Under the pieces are notes generated by a model that had not been told where the DNA came from, did not search any database, and was given only the letters and a program-made list of their open reading frames with translations. This document shows, piece after piece, positions 41,992 to 51,544 of a stretch of 64,000 bases of DNA. Numbering within the stretch: the stretch's first letter is position 1; every line of letters begins with the position of its first letter. The translations under genes and the position numbers were made by a program. Origin of the DNA: Geodermatophilus pulveris (GTDB taxonomy: Bacteria > Actinomycetota > Actinomycetes > Mycobacteriales > Geodermatophilaceae); contig NZ_FZOO01000008.1 in the NCBI RefSeq assembly GCF_900188375.1, positions 1 through 64,000 on the forward strand, in the 5' to 3' direction.

Positions 41992-44900
41992 TCAGGCGAC
42001 CCTCGCGGCGTGGAAGACATCGGCCGGCAGAGCGTGGTTGAGCTGCCAAAGGATGAGCATCGGGCGCTCGCCGGTGTGGGACATGTAGGTCATCGGCCCG
42101 GCGTAGAGGTACGGCGCCGTACCGAGCGTCCCGTCCGCCGTCTTGGACTCGCGGACGAACAGGTGCACCGACGTGCCCATCTCCCGATGGTTGACGTAGC
42201 GCTGCCCGGTCGCTGACCGCTCCGCCGTCGCGTTCTGCGACTCCCACTAGAATAGCGTCGGAGTGATGGCGTGGTCGGCGTACATCGTGGTGGGGGAGAA
42301 GTGCGCCTCGGTCTTCTGCAGGGTCACGAAGAAGACGTCCGTGCGGTCGCTCGGCACCCAGCGCACGCCCGAGCCCCACGTGCCGTTGAGGTCCTCGAGC
42401 CCGAAGGCCGCCAGCGCCTCGTCGCGGCTGTAGCGCGCATGCACGTGCAGCGGTCGGTCGCCGGCCTCGCTGAGCGGACGCGCTACTCGGTGGATCCGCT
42501 CGTGCATGACGTCGCTCAACTCGACCAGTTCCTCAGCGCGACCCCGGTTGGCGAGCAGCCGAGCCAGAGACGCTTCGACGCTGCTGAACGGCGTCCGCGA
42601 GCCGAACAGCGAGAAGTGCAGCATCGCGACCAGCCGCCGCAGTCGCGCACTGGTCCGCTCGGCGGCGTCCGGCTCCGTGACCGACCGGAGGAGTTGCAGC
42701 CGCTCCAGGTCGTCGCGTGCAACATCCGGCCCAGCGCGGCACCGAGCGCGGCGTCGTCCGGACCTGGCGTGTCATCGATCCAGCCGGCTGCCCGCTGGAG
42801 GTCCAGCCAGCTGCGGCCATTGCCGCGGTAGAGGTCCTCGAGCTCGATGCCCGTCTCCTCGAGGAAGTCGGCCAGCGACGGCGACTGCTCGCGCGTGGCC
42901 TCGTTCACCAGACCCTTCCACGACACGCTCAGCGACTGCTTGATGTTGTCGAGGACGATCCGCTGCGCCATGCGGTCGAGTTCGATGTGGCAGCCGGCCG
43001 GCAAGGTGGGGAAGCCCTGCTCGACGTCGCGCGGCACGCCTCGCCGCGAGCTGCCGGTCAGCGCGCGGAACCGTAGGTCGAAGCGGAACTCCCTGTGCTG
43101 GGCGCCGATGAAGTCGAGGACGGTCAGGCAGGCCTTGTCCTCGGCCAGGCGCAACCCGCGGCCCAGCTGCTGGAGGAACACCGTCGCGCTCTCGGTGGGT
43201 CGGAGGAACAGCACGGTGTCGACGGCCGGGATGTCGAGCCCCTCGTTGAACAGGTCGACGGTGAAGAGGACGTTGACCGTGCGGTCGCGGAGCGCGGCCA
43301 GTGCGGCGGCCCGCTCTTCGCGAGTCGAGGTCGCCGTCACCGCGCGGCTCGGGATGCCGGCTCTGGTGAACCGGTCGGCCATGTACTGCGCGTGCTGAAC
43401 GCTGACGCAGAACCCGAGGGCTCGCATCCGACCGGGGTCCTCGACCTTATCCTTCACCGCCTGCAGGACCAGCCGGACGCGGTGGTCGTCGCCGGTGTAG
43501 ACGTTGGTCAGCTCGGTGGTGTGGTATCCGCGGCCGCGCTTCCACCGCAGCTGGTTCAGCGCCACGTCGTCGTGGATGCCGAAGTACTGGAACGGCGCGA
43601 GCAGCCCTTGCTTCAGTGCCTCCCACAGCCGCAATTCGACCGCTGTCCGGCCGTCGAACCAGCGTCGGACGTCGCCGCCGTCCGTCCGCTCCGGTGTCGC
43701 CGTCAGCCCGATCAGGACCTTCGGCTGGAGGTGTTCGAGCAGCCGGCGGTAAGTGGCCGCCTCCGCGTGGTGGAACTCGTCGACGATCACCATGTCGAAG
43801 TGCCCCGGGTCGAGCTTGGCCAGGTCGAGCTGGGTCAGCGACTGCACCGACCCGAAGACGTGCCGCCACTGCCGCGGCCGTTGCCCGCCGACGAAGAGCT
43901 CACCGAAGTCGCCCTGCCGGAGGACGTGCCGGAACGTCGACAGGCTCTGGGTCAGCAGCTCCTCGCGGTGGGCGATGAACAGCAGCCGCTCCACGGTGCC
44001 GGCCGAGCGCAGCCGCCGGTAGTCGAGCGCGGAAACCACCGTCTTGCCGGTGCCGGTCGCCATCACCACGAGGTTGCGCCAGCGGTCGTGGACCTCCCGC
44101 TCGGCCTGCAGCTCGTCGAGGATCTCCTGCTGGTAGCCGAACGGGCGGACGTCGAGCGTCGCGATCTCGATGGGCAGGTCCGTCGGGCCGCCGCGCTCCG
44201 CGCTGAGCGCCACCCGCAGCCGGTCGCCGTCCCGGCTCGGCAGGTAGTCCTCGAACGACGGGTCGACCCAGTAGCTGTCGAAGGTCTCGGCGAACGTCGT
44301 CAGCAGGTGCGACTGCTCGACGTTGGACAGCCGTACGTTCCACTCCAGTCCGTCGAGCAGCGCCGCGCGGGAGAGATTCGAGCTGCCGACGTACGCCGTC
44401 GACATGCCGGTGCCCCGGTGGAACAACCACGCCTTGGCGTGCAGCCGCGTCGTCCGGGTCTCGTAGGAGACCTTGACCTCGGCGCCGAGCTCGACGAGGC
44501 GGTCAAGCGCGCGCTGGTCAGTGGCGCCCATGTAGGTGGTCGTGATGACCCGCAGCCGGGCACCGCGCTCGCGGAAATCGGTGAGCGCGTCCTCGAGGAC
44601 GCGCAGGCCGTGCCACTTGACGAAGGCGCACAGCAGGTCGACGCGGTCGGCCGACGCCATCTCGCGGGTGACCTCGTAGCCGATCCTCGGCTGGCCGCGG
44701 CCGTTGACCAGCAGGGCGCTCGTCGAGAGCGGGACGGCCGGCCGCTCGGGGAACGCCACGGGCCCGGGGACGCCGCTCGGCGGGGCGACCGCCAGCAGGG
44801 TGCGGGCGGGATCGGGGACGGCGGCGTCATGCTCGACGCTGTCGGGGGCCACGGCGGTGATGGCAGCGACGATGCGGTTGGCCAGCTCGACCTGCCGGCT

Positions 44901-45098
44901 GACAGCAGCCGCGTCGCCACCACCGGCGGCCCGCAGCGCCCGACCGGCGAGATCGGCAACGTGCCGGGTCAGCGTCTCGTGCGCGTCGGCCGGATCGAGC
45001 CCGCCGAACTGGACGAGGTCGGCGGGGGTGGCTGCGAGGCCCTTGCTGAGCCGATCGGTGACCAGGTGCTCGTACAGCCCGGTGGGCACGTCCCCCAT
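41992..45098 (-). pseudogene. PLD-domain DEAD/DEAH helicase with DUF3427, broken by a frameshift and an amber codon
   Basis: Reads from 45098 as an about 1030-residue defence-type helicase. PLD-like domain (TTRLHAKAWLFHRGTG, then STAYVGSSNLSRAAL), helicase motifs VMATGTGKTVVSAL (Walker A), VDEFHHAEA (DExH), LTATPERTD, and FLQQLGRGLRLAED (motif VI), then DUF3427 (EFRFDLRFRALTGS). A one-base loss near 42720 (after GRMLHA) puts the rest in another frame (DDLERLQLLRSVTEPDA...MLHFSLFG), and in that frame TAG at 42247-42249 interrupts HAITPTLF-TAG-WESQNATAER, where homologues have His or Gln; the frame then runs on to GTSVHLFVRESKTADG and ALPADVFHAARVA. A CAG-to-TAG change explains it. Likely inactive unless the helicase part works alone. 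Confidence 0.8.
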
Positions 45099-45419
45099 GA
45101 GTTGAACGTAACCGTACGGTCTCGCTGTGCCTTCTGCGACGCACGGAGACAGACGTCGATCCTGTTCGAGGCGACCGATCTCGCGAGTCGGTCAACGGCT
45201 GTACCAGTAGCGCTTGGGCGGATGTCCAAGCCAATGGACGGGACACAAGCGCTGGGCCCGCGGACGAAAGCGGAGGACCACTCGTTCGAGTCACGTAGTC
45301 GGCGGGAGAACTTCGCGACCTTGTGGATCTTGCGAGAGTGAGCCGTCGGTTCCCTCTCATGGGGGACTGAGCATCCGGCTCATCAACTGTGGCGCCCGCC
45401 AGCGCAGGAGAGGACTGAC
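45099..45419. other. Spacer between helicase pseudogene and DUF4352-like gene
   Basis: 321 bases between divergent genes. AGGAGAGG upstream of 45420 is the ribosome site of the next gene. Nothing else with gene-like features was found on either strand; the promoters should be here but I cannot pick boxes confidently. Confidence 0.4.
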
Positions 45420-46118
45420 GTGACGCAGCCTCCGCCGTACGGTCCCTACTACCCACAGGGTCCTGGGCCGTATTCGTCGCCACGGCAGACGCCCCTGCAC
45501 AAGCGGATGTGGTTTCTCGTGGCGGCCACCGTCATCGGTGTGCTTCTGCTGGCTTCCGCACTGAGCGACGGCAGTCCGCACCCGACTGCTCCGGCGGACT
45601 CCGGGGAGGCCGTCAGCGGCCAGTCGTCTACTGACCCCCAACCTGCCGAGGCTGTCACAGGTGAGCCTGAGGTGGCTGAGCCGTCCAACGACGTTGCTCC
45701 ACCGCAAGCCGCACCACCGACTCGAACAGGCATCGGGCAGCCGGCCGCCGATGGCGACTTCAGTTTCGTCGTCAACGGTGTCGACTGTGGCCGAACCCAA
45801 CTCGGCGACCAGTACCTCAACACGAAGGCGCAAGGGGTCTTCTGCATCGTCGACCTGGCCGTCACCAACATCGGTGATGGTCCGCAATCTTTCTCCGGCG
45901 AGAACTGCAGCCTGTTCAATGCCGAAGGTCAGAAGTTCTCGGCGGACAGCGAGGCGGCGATCTACCTCGAGGATGCCGAATGGCTCTATGAGGAGATCAA
46001 CCCGGGTAACAGCCTTGCCACCAAGGTCATCTTCGACGTGCCGGCCGGCATGACGCCTGTGTCGATCGAACTGCACGACTCGGTCTTCTCCGGTGGTGTA
46101 ATCGTCAACCTCGTGTGA
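45420..46118 (+). CDS. Membrane-anchored DUF4352-like protein
   Basis: 232 residues, GTG start after AGGAGAGGACTGAC. A Pro/Tyr/Gln-rich cytoplasmic head (MTQPPPYGPYYPQGPGPY), one membrane helix (MWFLVAATVIGVLLLASAL), a Ser/Thr/Pro linker, and an extracellular beta domain beginning DGDFSFVVNGVDCGRTQLGD with GVFCIVDLAVTNIGDGPQSF and the Cys pair typical of DUF4352 / telomeric-repeat-binding-factor-like immunoprotective domains. Anchored outside. Its function is unknown. Confidence 0.8.
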   Translation: MTQPPPYGPYYPQGPGPYSSPRQTPLHKRMWFLVAATVIGVLLLASALSDGSPHPTAPADSGEAVSGQSSTDPQPAEAVTGEPEVAEPSNDVAPPQAAPPTRTGIGQPAADGDFSFVVNGVDCGRTQLGDQYLNTKAQGVFCIVDLAVTNIGDGPQSFSGENCSLFNAEGQKFSADSEAAIYLEDAEWLYEEINPGNSLATKVIFDVPAGMTPVSIELHDSVFSGGVIVNLV

Positions 46119-46351
46119 GGCTCCATCCCCAGAACGTTCATGTCGAGGAGCCTCGGCAGGAGGTTGGGCTGCGTTCCGCGGTCATCTCGAGGCGACCCGG
46201 CACCGCATGCTGACACACTACGGACGTTCACTAGACTATGGGCTTCAGGTGAACGGGTTGCGTTCTGAAGAATCGACGCCGAATGCACGCATGTGACGGC
46301 GTGCGTGTCCCTATTCGGCGGACGGGTGACGCTTCGATCTAGGTGTCGTAG

Positions 46352-47251
46352 TCACCCGGCCAGCGCCATCCCCTGGAAGACCTGCTCGCGGTGCCACAGG
46401 ACGTGCCGCTCGGCGGGCGGGGGGGTGCCGGGCCGCGGCCGCAGCGGCCGGCCGTGCAGGTCGTACACCGCGCGGCCCTGCGGAGTGCGGGCGGAGAAGC
46501 GCCGGGAGACGACCACGGCGAGGTCGTCGTCCAGACCGAGCATCCCGCGGTCGAACAGCTTGTGGTGCAGCGAGCAGAGGGCGAGGCCGTTGTCCAGGTC
46601 GTCCGGACCGCCCAGCGTGAACCAGCGGACGTGTGCCGCCTCGATGCCGACCACGGCCCCGCCGGCGGCGCCGTCGAAGCCGCAGAAGGCGCACTGCCGG
46701 TCCCACGCCTCGATGACCCGGGCGGGCCAGGCGCCGCTGCGCCGCCGCGCTCCGGGAGCCGCACCGGTGGAGCGGCCTTCCAGCAGTTCCGGGTCCAGGC
46801 CGACGGCGACCAGCACGTCCGGCGCCACCGTCCCCGGGAAGTGGCTCTCGACCAGCCCGCGGGCGACCGTGCCCAGGAGGTCCGGCCGGGCCCGCAGCGC
46901 CGTTTCGAGAGAGGCCTCCAGCCGTCCGGTCACGCCGTCTCGGAGCGGGCCGACGTTGTCCATCGGGACGTCACGGTCGAGGGTCCAGACGCCGTCCGCG
47001 CGCAGGCGGGTGAACGGGTAGGCGGCGCTCTGCGCACGTGAGGTCCTCGACGTCGGCCCGAAGTCCCGCAGCAGGTCGGCGAGCTCCTCCTCGGTCTCCG
47101 ACCAGGGCAGTGCGCTCGACCCGCGCGCCGCGAGCCGGCCCAGCGCCAGAAGGACCAGCAGCGGCTTGTGCGGGGAGCGCCGTCCGTCCTGCTGGTGCTG
47201 GCGGAGGGACGACAACCGCTCCAGCACCTGCTCGGCGTCGGCCGCCGTCAC
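46352..47251 (-). CDS. HNH endonuclease with probable phosphorothioate-DNA-binding domain (McrA-type IV restriction)
   Basis: 299 residues from a GTG overlapping the upstream gene's stop. The N-terminal half (DGRRSPHKPLLVLLALGRLA; YPFTRLRADGVWTLDRDVPM; ARGLVESHFPGTVAPDVL) has the layout of sulfur-binding domains found in ScoMcrA/SprMcrA-type enzymes. The C-terminal half is an HNH nuclease: CAFCGFDGAAGGAVVGIEAA, HVRWFTLGGPDDLDNGLALC and SLHHKLFDRGML, with two CxxC-type zinc ligands and the HNH histidines. It would cut foreign DNA carrying phosphorothioate or modified bases. Coupled to the nuclease-like gene upstream. Confidence 0.8.
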   Translation of the reverse strand: MTAADAEQVLERLSSLRQHQQDGRRSPHKPLLVLLALGRLAARGSSALPWSETEEELADLLRDFGPTSRTSRAQSAAYPFTRLRADGVWTLDRDVPMDNVGPLRDGVTGRLEASLETALRARPDLLGTVARGLVESHFPGTVAPDVLVAVGLDPELLEGRSTGAAPGARRRSGAWPARVIEAWDRQCAFCGFDGAAGGAVVGIEAAHVRWFTLGGPDDLDNGLALCSLHHKLFDRGMLGLDDDLAVVVSRRFSARTPQGRAVYDLHGRPLRPRPGTPPPAERHVLWHREQVFQGMALAG

Positions 47252-47838
47252 GACCGATCACCCTTGACGACCTCGCGGATCCGCTCCGCCAGGTCGGTGT
47301 AGCCGACCGCCGGTCCGGCGAGCACCTCCACCCGGGACAGGCGCATCGTGCGCTGCCGTGTCGCGGCGACGGTGTGCCGGGGGAGGACCCAGAAGGACCA
47401 CTGCTCGACGTCCAGCGCGTCGTACCGGTCGTGCTCCGCGGCGGTCAGGACGGCGAAGACGTAGGCGTCCGCGTTGTACGAGCCCGCCGCGCTGCAGCCG
47501 TCGGACTCCGACCAGGTGCGGGCGCTGAGGCCGCCGAACTGGATGGTCGACAGCCGCGACTGCGGCCACGACTGCAGGTAGGCGCCCGACGTGACCTCCA
47601 GCCGAGCGCCGTCCGGGGTCAGGACGTCGTACGCATCCCACTCGACCCGCGGCCTGGTCGCGGCACCGACCGCCCGGGCGACGAGGAACTCGGTCAGGAG
47701 CGACCGCACGGTGGTGGTGCGCAGGTCCGACATGCTCCAGGCCCAGAAGTCCTGCAGCGATGCGCCCGCTCGCTCGATGGGCTCGCGGCCGGTGAGGAGA
47801 CCCGGCGCCGGCGGACTGCCCCACCCCGTGCTGTCCAT
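47248..47838 (-). CDS. Hypothetical protein, possible PD-(D/E)XK-like nuclease
   Basis: 196 residues, stop overlapping the start of the HNH gene (GTGA), so both are made together. The central EWDAYDVLTPDGARLEVTSGAYLQSW has the spacing of a restriction-type fold (D, then ExT/ExK, then a QSW tail), although the expected lysine appears as threonine. Ends SRVEVLAGPAVGYTDLAERI. No signal peptide. The pairing with a type IV nuclease supports a defence role; the nuclease call is tentative. Confidence 0.6.
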   Translation of the reverse strand: MDSTGWGSPPAPGLLTGREPIERAGASLQDFWAWSMSDLRTTTVRSLLTEFLVARAVGAATRPRVEWDAYDVLTPDGARLEVTSGAYLQSWPQSRLSTIQFGGLSARTWSESDGCSAAGSYNADAYVFAVLTAAEHDRYDALDVEQWSFWVLPRHTVAATRQRTMRLSRVEVLAGPAVGYTDLAERIREVVKGDRS

Positions 47839-48109
47839 GCCCGTAGGTTCGCTGACGGCAGGCCACGGCCGGGGGTACCGCGCCGGGACGCCCGGGACGA
47901 GACGGCGGACGGCGGTCCCGGGCTCTCCGGCTCCGGCGCGCCCGTCGGTCCGACCCGGATCCTGGTGCCGGAGCGGCTCGGGTCGTCAACTCGCCGTGTC
48001 GACTCGTCGAGATGGCGACAGGTCGTCACCCGCGGTCGCCGACGTCCTTGCGCCTCCGCGCCGGTCCTCGGGAGCCTCGCCACCCACCGCACGTCTGGGG
48101 GAGAGGGAC

Positions 48110-48424
48110 ATGAAGTACGTCGTCACGTGGCGGGAGCGGCCGACCGGTTCGGTCGCGGAGTACGAGGCCGCGCAGAAGCGGGTCCTCGACATCTCTTCCG
48201 GGTGGGAGATGCCGAAGAGCCTGGAGTTCCACCAGTTCGTCGTCCGCCTGGGTGAGTTCGGCGGGTACGCCGTCGTCGAGACCGACGAACCGGCCGACCT
48301 GGAGTACCTCACCACCGTCTACGCCGGCTTCTCCTTCACCGTCGAGCCGGTGCTGGACGTGATGGACGCCGTCGCCGCCGAGACGCGCGGGATCGAGTAC
48401 CGGGAGTCGTTGCACACCCGGTGA
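48110..48424 (+). CDS. DUF3303-like small protein
   Basis: 104 residues. ATG after GGGGGAGAGGG. The compact alpha-beta sequence (MKYVVTWRERPTGSVAEYEA, then KSLEFHQFVVRLGEFGGYAV) and YAGFSFTVEPVLDVMDAVA match the DUF3303 family of dimeric ferredoxin-like barrels. Function unknown. Confidence 0.78.
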   Translation: MKYVVTWRERPTGSVAEYEAAQKRVLDISSGWEMPKSLEFHQFVVRLGEFGGYAVVETDEPADLEYLTTVYAGFSFTVEPVLDVMDAVAAETRGIEYRESLHTR

Positions 48425-48519
48425 CCGGCGATGGCACCGGCCGGCACGCACCGAGCGGGTCCGCAGCGCCGTCGGTACAGTGAGCGAGGTCACGCCACGC
48501 TGAGTGAGCTGGAGGACCC

Positions 48520-49596
48520 GTGCCCCGTCCGCGAGCAGGGCTGCGGCGGCGCGTCGCCGTCCTGGCGACCGCCTTCGTCCTCGCCGTCACTGGCCTCACC
48601 GTGGGGCAGGCCGCGCAGGGCGCCCCGGCAGCCGAGCTGCCGGAGCTCGCCATCGACGGCACCTACGTCACCGGCATCTCCTCCGGCGGCTACATGGCCA
48701 ACCAGCTGCAGGTGGCCTACTCCAGCCGGATCGACGGCGCGGCCGTCTACGCCGCCGGCCCCTACTGGTGCGCCATGGGCAACGTCGCCGTCGCCCTCTA
48801 CGCCTGCGCGGACTCCACCCTGCCGCGCGACCTGTCCCTCCAGTACGCCAAGACCGCCGAGTACGAGCGCGACGGCAAGATCGACCCCACGGCCAACCTG
48901 GCGAGCATGCCGACCTGGCTCTTCCACGGCAGCCAGGACCCGACGGTGAAGCGCCCGGTCGCCGACGACCTGGCCGCCTACTACCGGCACTACGGCACGC
49001 CGCTGACCTACCAGGACGGCGTCGACGCCGGGCACGGCTGGATCAGCCCGCTCGGGCCGGTCGACTGCGCGGCCACCGCAGCGCCCTACATCAACGACTG
49101 CGCGCCCTACGACGCCCAGGCCGAGTCGCTCGAGGTCATGCTCGGGTCGGTCAAGGCGCCCAACACCGGGAACCCCCGCGGCACGGTCACCGAGTTCTTC
49201 CAGGACCCGTACGCGGTCCCGCCGTCCCTCGGCGTCGGCGACGTCACCCGCACCGGCGCCGCCGCCATCGGCATGGGCGCCACCGGCTACCTGTACACGC
49301 CGGCGACCTGCACCGGCGGCGCCTCCTGCACGGTCGTCGTCGCCCTGCACGGCTGCCAGCAGACCGCCGAGCAGATCGGCCGCACGTTCGTCGAGCAGTC
49401 CAACCTCAACGCCTACGCCGACACCAACCGCTTCGTCGTCCTCTACCCGCAGGCCCGGCCCGACCCGCTGCTCGGCAACCCGAAGGGGTGCTGGGACTGG
49501 TGGGGCTACCTCGGCCCCGCGGACGTCGACTACGCGACCAAGCGCGGCCCGCAGATGGCCACCGTCATGAACATGGTCACCGCGCTCGGCGGCTGA
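48520..49596 (+). CDS. Secreted PHB depolymerase-family esterase (type II catalytic domain)
   Basis: 358 residues, GTG start. Signal peptide through about residue 36 (RRRVAVLATAFVLAVTGL). The lipase box GISSG with Ser54 is close to the N-terminus, and the oxyanion-hole block VVVALHGCQQTAEQIGRTFV is near the C-terminus. That order, reversed relative to type I enzymes, defines type II catalytic domains of extracellular PHB depolymerases. GSQDPTV contains a candidate Asp and DAGHGWISP the His. It has paired Cys residues. Promoter TACAGT at 48476-48481. Would degrade released polyester from dead cells. Confidence 0.87.
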   Translation: MPRPRAGLRRRVAVLATAFVLAVTGLTVGQAAQGAPAAELPELAIDGTYVTGISSGGYMANQLQVAYSSRIDGAAVYAAGPYWCAMGNVAVALYACADSTLPRDLSLQYAKTAEYERDGKIDPTANLASMPTWLFHGSQDPTVKRPVADDLAAYYRHYGTPLTYQDGVDAGHGWISPLGPVDCAATAAPYINDCAPYDAQAESLEVMLGSVKAPNTGNPRGTVTEFFQDPYAVPPSLGVGDVTRTGAAAIGMGATGYLYTPATCTGGASCTVVVALHGCQQTAEQIGRTFVEQSNLNAYADTNRFVVLYPQARPDPLLGNPKGCWDWWGYLGPADVDYATKRGPQMATVMNMVTALGG

Positions 49597-49605
49597 GCCC
49601 CCGCG

Positions 49606-50022
49606 TCAGGTCAGCCCCGGCAGGTTCACCACGATTGCCTCCTGGCTGCTGCGGGCGATGACGACCACGGCCTCCTCGTCGGTCGGGTTCTCCTCGCGGT
49701 GCGGCGTGTGCGGCGGGACGAAGACGTAGTCACCGGGCGAGGTGGCCAGCCGGACCTCCTGGCCGTCCTCCGCGAAGACGAACACCGGGTGGCCGCGCAG
49801 CACGTGGATGGCGGTCTCGGAGTCACCGTGGTGGTGGTCGCCGGACGACGTCCGCGGGGCGACGTGGGTCTGGCCCATCCACACCCGCTGGGAGCCGACG
49901 GTCTTCGCCGATACCGCCTCCCGCCGGTCCATGCCGCTGGTCTGCCCGGTGTCGCCGGTGAGGTCGGAGGCGCGGATGTGCCGCAGCGGCTGGTGCCAGC
50001 CGTCGGCGTGCTGCTCGCTCAT
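49606..50022 (-). CDS. Cupin-domain protein
   Basis: 138 residues from an ATG at 50020-50022. The cupin motifs are clear: VAPRTSSGDHHHGDSETAIHVLRG (motif 1 with three consecutive histidines) and FVPPHTPHREENPTDEEAVV (motif 2 with His). It is a metal-binding single-domain beta-barrel. Function cannot be narrowed; many such proteins are dioxygenases, isomerases or small-molecule sensors. Converges with the depolymerase gene (10 bases apart). Confidence 0.8.
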   Translation of the reverse strand: MSEQHADGWHQPLRHIRASDLTGDTGQTSGMDRREAVSAKTVGSQRVWMGQTHVAPRTSSGDHHHGDSETAIHVLRGHPVFVFAEDGQEVRLATSPGDYVFVPPHTPHREENPTDEEAVVVIARSSQEAIVVNLPGLT

Positions 50023-50105
50023 GCCCGCCAGCCGACCGCGCCGTTTCCCCGGCGTCAAGCAGGGGAGCGCGCGACCGCCCCGACGCCCGGCCCGAGGAGG
50101 AGACG

Positions 50106-50485
50106 ATGCCCACCACCGACCCGGTCCGCGTGCGGTCCCGCCGCGACGCCGACCCGGTGCCCGACTCGGCCGGCCCGCACGTCGACCTCACCGAGTTCAG
50201 GGACGACCACGCCCCCCTCGAACCGGCGCTGGACCGGCTGCGCGCGGCCGTCGAGCTGGCCGAGCTGGCCGAGCTGCGCGACACGCTCACCGAGCACATC
50301 GGCAACGAGGGGGACGCGGTCCTGCCGTGATCGAGCGGCACGTCTCCGTCAGGTGCTCGCCGTCGCCACTGCCGGCGAGCGCGCGTCGATCACGAGGGCG
50401 GGCGGCCCGGTGCCGAGGGTCCTGCTCGCCGTCGTGGTCCCGTCGGTCCGGCGCCGCGAGCGTGCAGAGTCCGCGGATCGCGCAG
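50106..50485 (+). pseudogene. Hemerythrin-domain pseudogene
   Basis: MPTTDPVRVRSRRDADPVPD opens, and LTEFRDDHAPLEPALDRLRA and LAELRDTLTEHIGNEGDAVLP are HHE hemerythrin helices. A lost G then gives TGA at 50328-50330; the one-base-shifted frame reads IERHVSV, as expected after VLP in these proteins. The tail (ERASITRAGGPVPRVLLAVV, then VRRRERA) resumes in yet another frame. Two indels, so inactive. Confidence 0.65.
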
Positions 50486-50580
50486 TGCGCCGGCAGGAGG
50501 CCCCCGGTGCGAGGTCCGATGGCCCTGGTGACCGGGGCCGGACGGGAGCACGGTGGTCGCCCGGGAGAAGGGGGACCGTG

Positions 50581-50964
50581 ATGTCACAGTCGGACGTGGC
50601 TGCGCTCCAGGACGCCTACCAGGCGTTCAGCCGAGGGGAGTTCGATGCGGCCAGCAAGATCCTGGCTCCGGACGTCGAGTGGGCGGAGCACGGCAGGGGC
50701 ATGCCGTTCAGCGGGACGTGGCACGGTGCCGAGAGCGTGGTGAACGACGTGTGGACGTCGTTCGTGCAGTACTGGGGTGGTCCCGGGGTCGTGGGCCTGG
50801 AGACCGACCAGTTCCTGGACGCCGGCGATCACGTCGTGGTGACCGGCCGCTTCGTCGGCAGGGACAGCGAGGGCCGGACCCTCGACGCGCCATGCGCCCA
50901 CGTCTGGCGCATGTCCGACGGCATCGCCACGCGCTTCGCCGACTACACCGACTGGACCGTGTGA
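50581..50964 (+). CDS. SnoaL/NTF2-like protein
   Basis: 127 residues, ATG after GGAGAAGGGGGA. SnoaL-like cone fold: AALQDAYQAFSRGEFDAASK, ILAPDVEWAEHGRGMPFSGT, and VVVTGRFVGRDSEGRTLDAP, then DGIATRFADYTDW. A small pocket protein, isomerase/hydrolase-like or a stress protein. Reads alone, next to the hemerythrin remnant. Confidence 0.82.
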   Translation: MSQSDVAALQDAYQAFSRGEFDAASKILAPDVEWAEHGRGMPFSGTWHGAESVVNDVWTSFVQYWGGPGVVGLETDQFLDAGDHVVVTGRFVGRDSEGRTLDAPCAHVWRMSDGIATRFADYTDWTV

Positions 50965-51237
50965 CCCGGGCACTCCCTCCGGCCACCGCGCGGCAGGGTC
51001 ACTGACCGAAGCCGTGTCCGGTCCGGCGCCGGTGGCGGAGGGGGTCCCAGAGCCCGACGGCGGCCAGTTGGGCCGCCGGCTCCCGGTGCCGGCCGCCCGG
51101 TCACCGTGGCCTGCACGGGGCCCCGCGCGCTGATCCGGACGGGCGGGGTGTCGGGCGCGGCCATGGCGTCGGGAACGGTGACCGGGCGCGGCGGGGGGAG
51201 GCGAGTGGGTGCCGAGGCGTGTCAAGTGGTGAGCGGC
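50965..51237. other. Spacer before the RelE-type toxin-antitoxin module
   Basis: 273 bases of very high GC without a supported gene; the start of the operator for the next module is at its right edge. Confidence 0.4.
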
Positions 51238-51265
51238 GACTTCTGGCCAGAAGTCCGGCTAGTAT
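51238..51265 (+). promoter_or_regulatory. Perfect palindrome and -10 box of the toxin-antitoxin operon
   Basis: GACTTCTGGCCAGAAGTC (51238-51255) is an 18-base perfect palindrome. TAGTAT (51260-51265) follows as -10, seven bases before the ATG at 51272, so the transcript is probably leaderless and the palindrome lies in the -35/-10 region, the usual place for autorepression by the antitoxin. Confidence 0.65.
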
Positions 51266-51271
51266 GGCGTC

Positions 51272-51544
51272 ATGACGTCCATCCCGCTCAGTGAGGCCAA
51301 GGACCGGCTCTCCGCGCTGGTGGAGGCGGCCGAGACCACGCACGAGATCGTCACGATCACCCGCCACGGCCGCGAGGCCGCCGTCCTGATGGCCAAGGCC
51401 GATCTCGACTCGCTGCACGAGACGCTGTTCTGGCTGTCCCAGCCCGACGTCCGTGCCGATGTCGACGAGGCCCGTGGTGAGCAGCGGACGGGGCGCACCG
51501 TGTCGGGCGACGAGCTGAGGGCCGAGTTCGGGCTTCCTGAGTGA
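51272..51544 (+). CDS. Phd/YefM-type antitoxin
   Basis: 90 residues. MTSIPLSEAKDRLSALVEAA and the TRHGREAAVLMAKAD segment are typical of Phd/YefM folds (N-terminal DNA-binding half), and the C-terminal part (QPDVRADVDEARGEQRTGRT) would wrap the toxin. It neutralises the co-encoded RelE-like toxin, whose GTG overlaps its stop. Promoter and operator are directly upstream; likely autoregulated. Confidence 0.88.
   Translation: MTSIPLSEAKDRLSALVEAAETTHEIVTITRHGREAAVLMAKADLDSLHETLFWLSQPDVRADVDEARGEQRTGRTVSGDELRAEFGLPE

Noticed and set aside
42247-42249. TAG in the DUF3427 helicase, considered as Sec recoding
   Set aside because: Homologues have His or Gln there, no SECIS-like stem follows, and an upstream frameshift breaks the gene; a CAG-to-TAG mutation is simpler.
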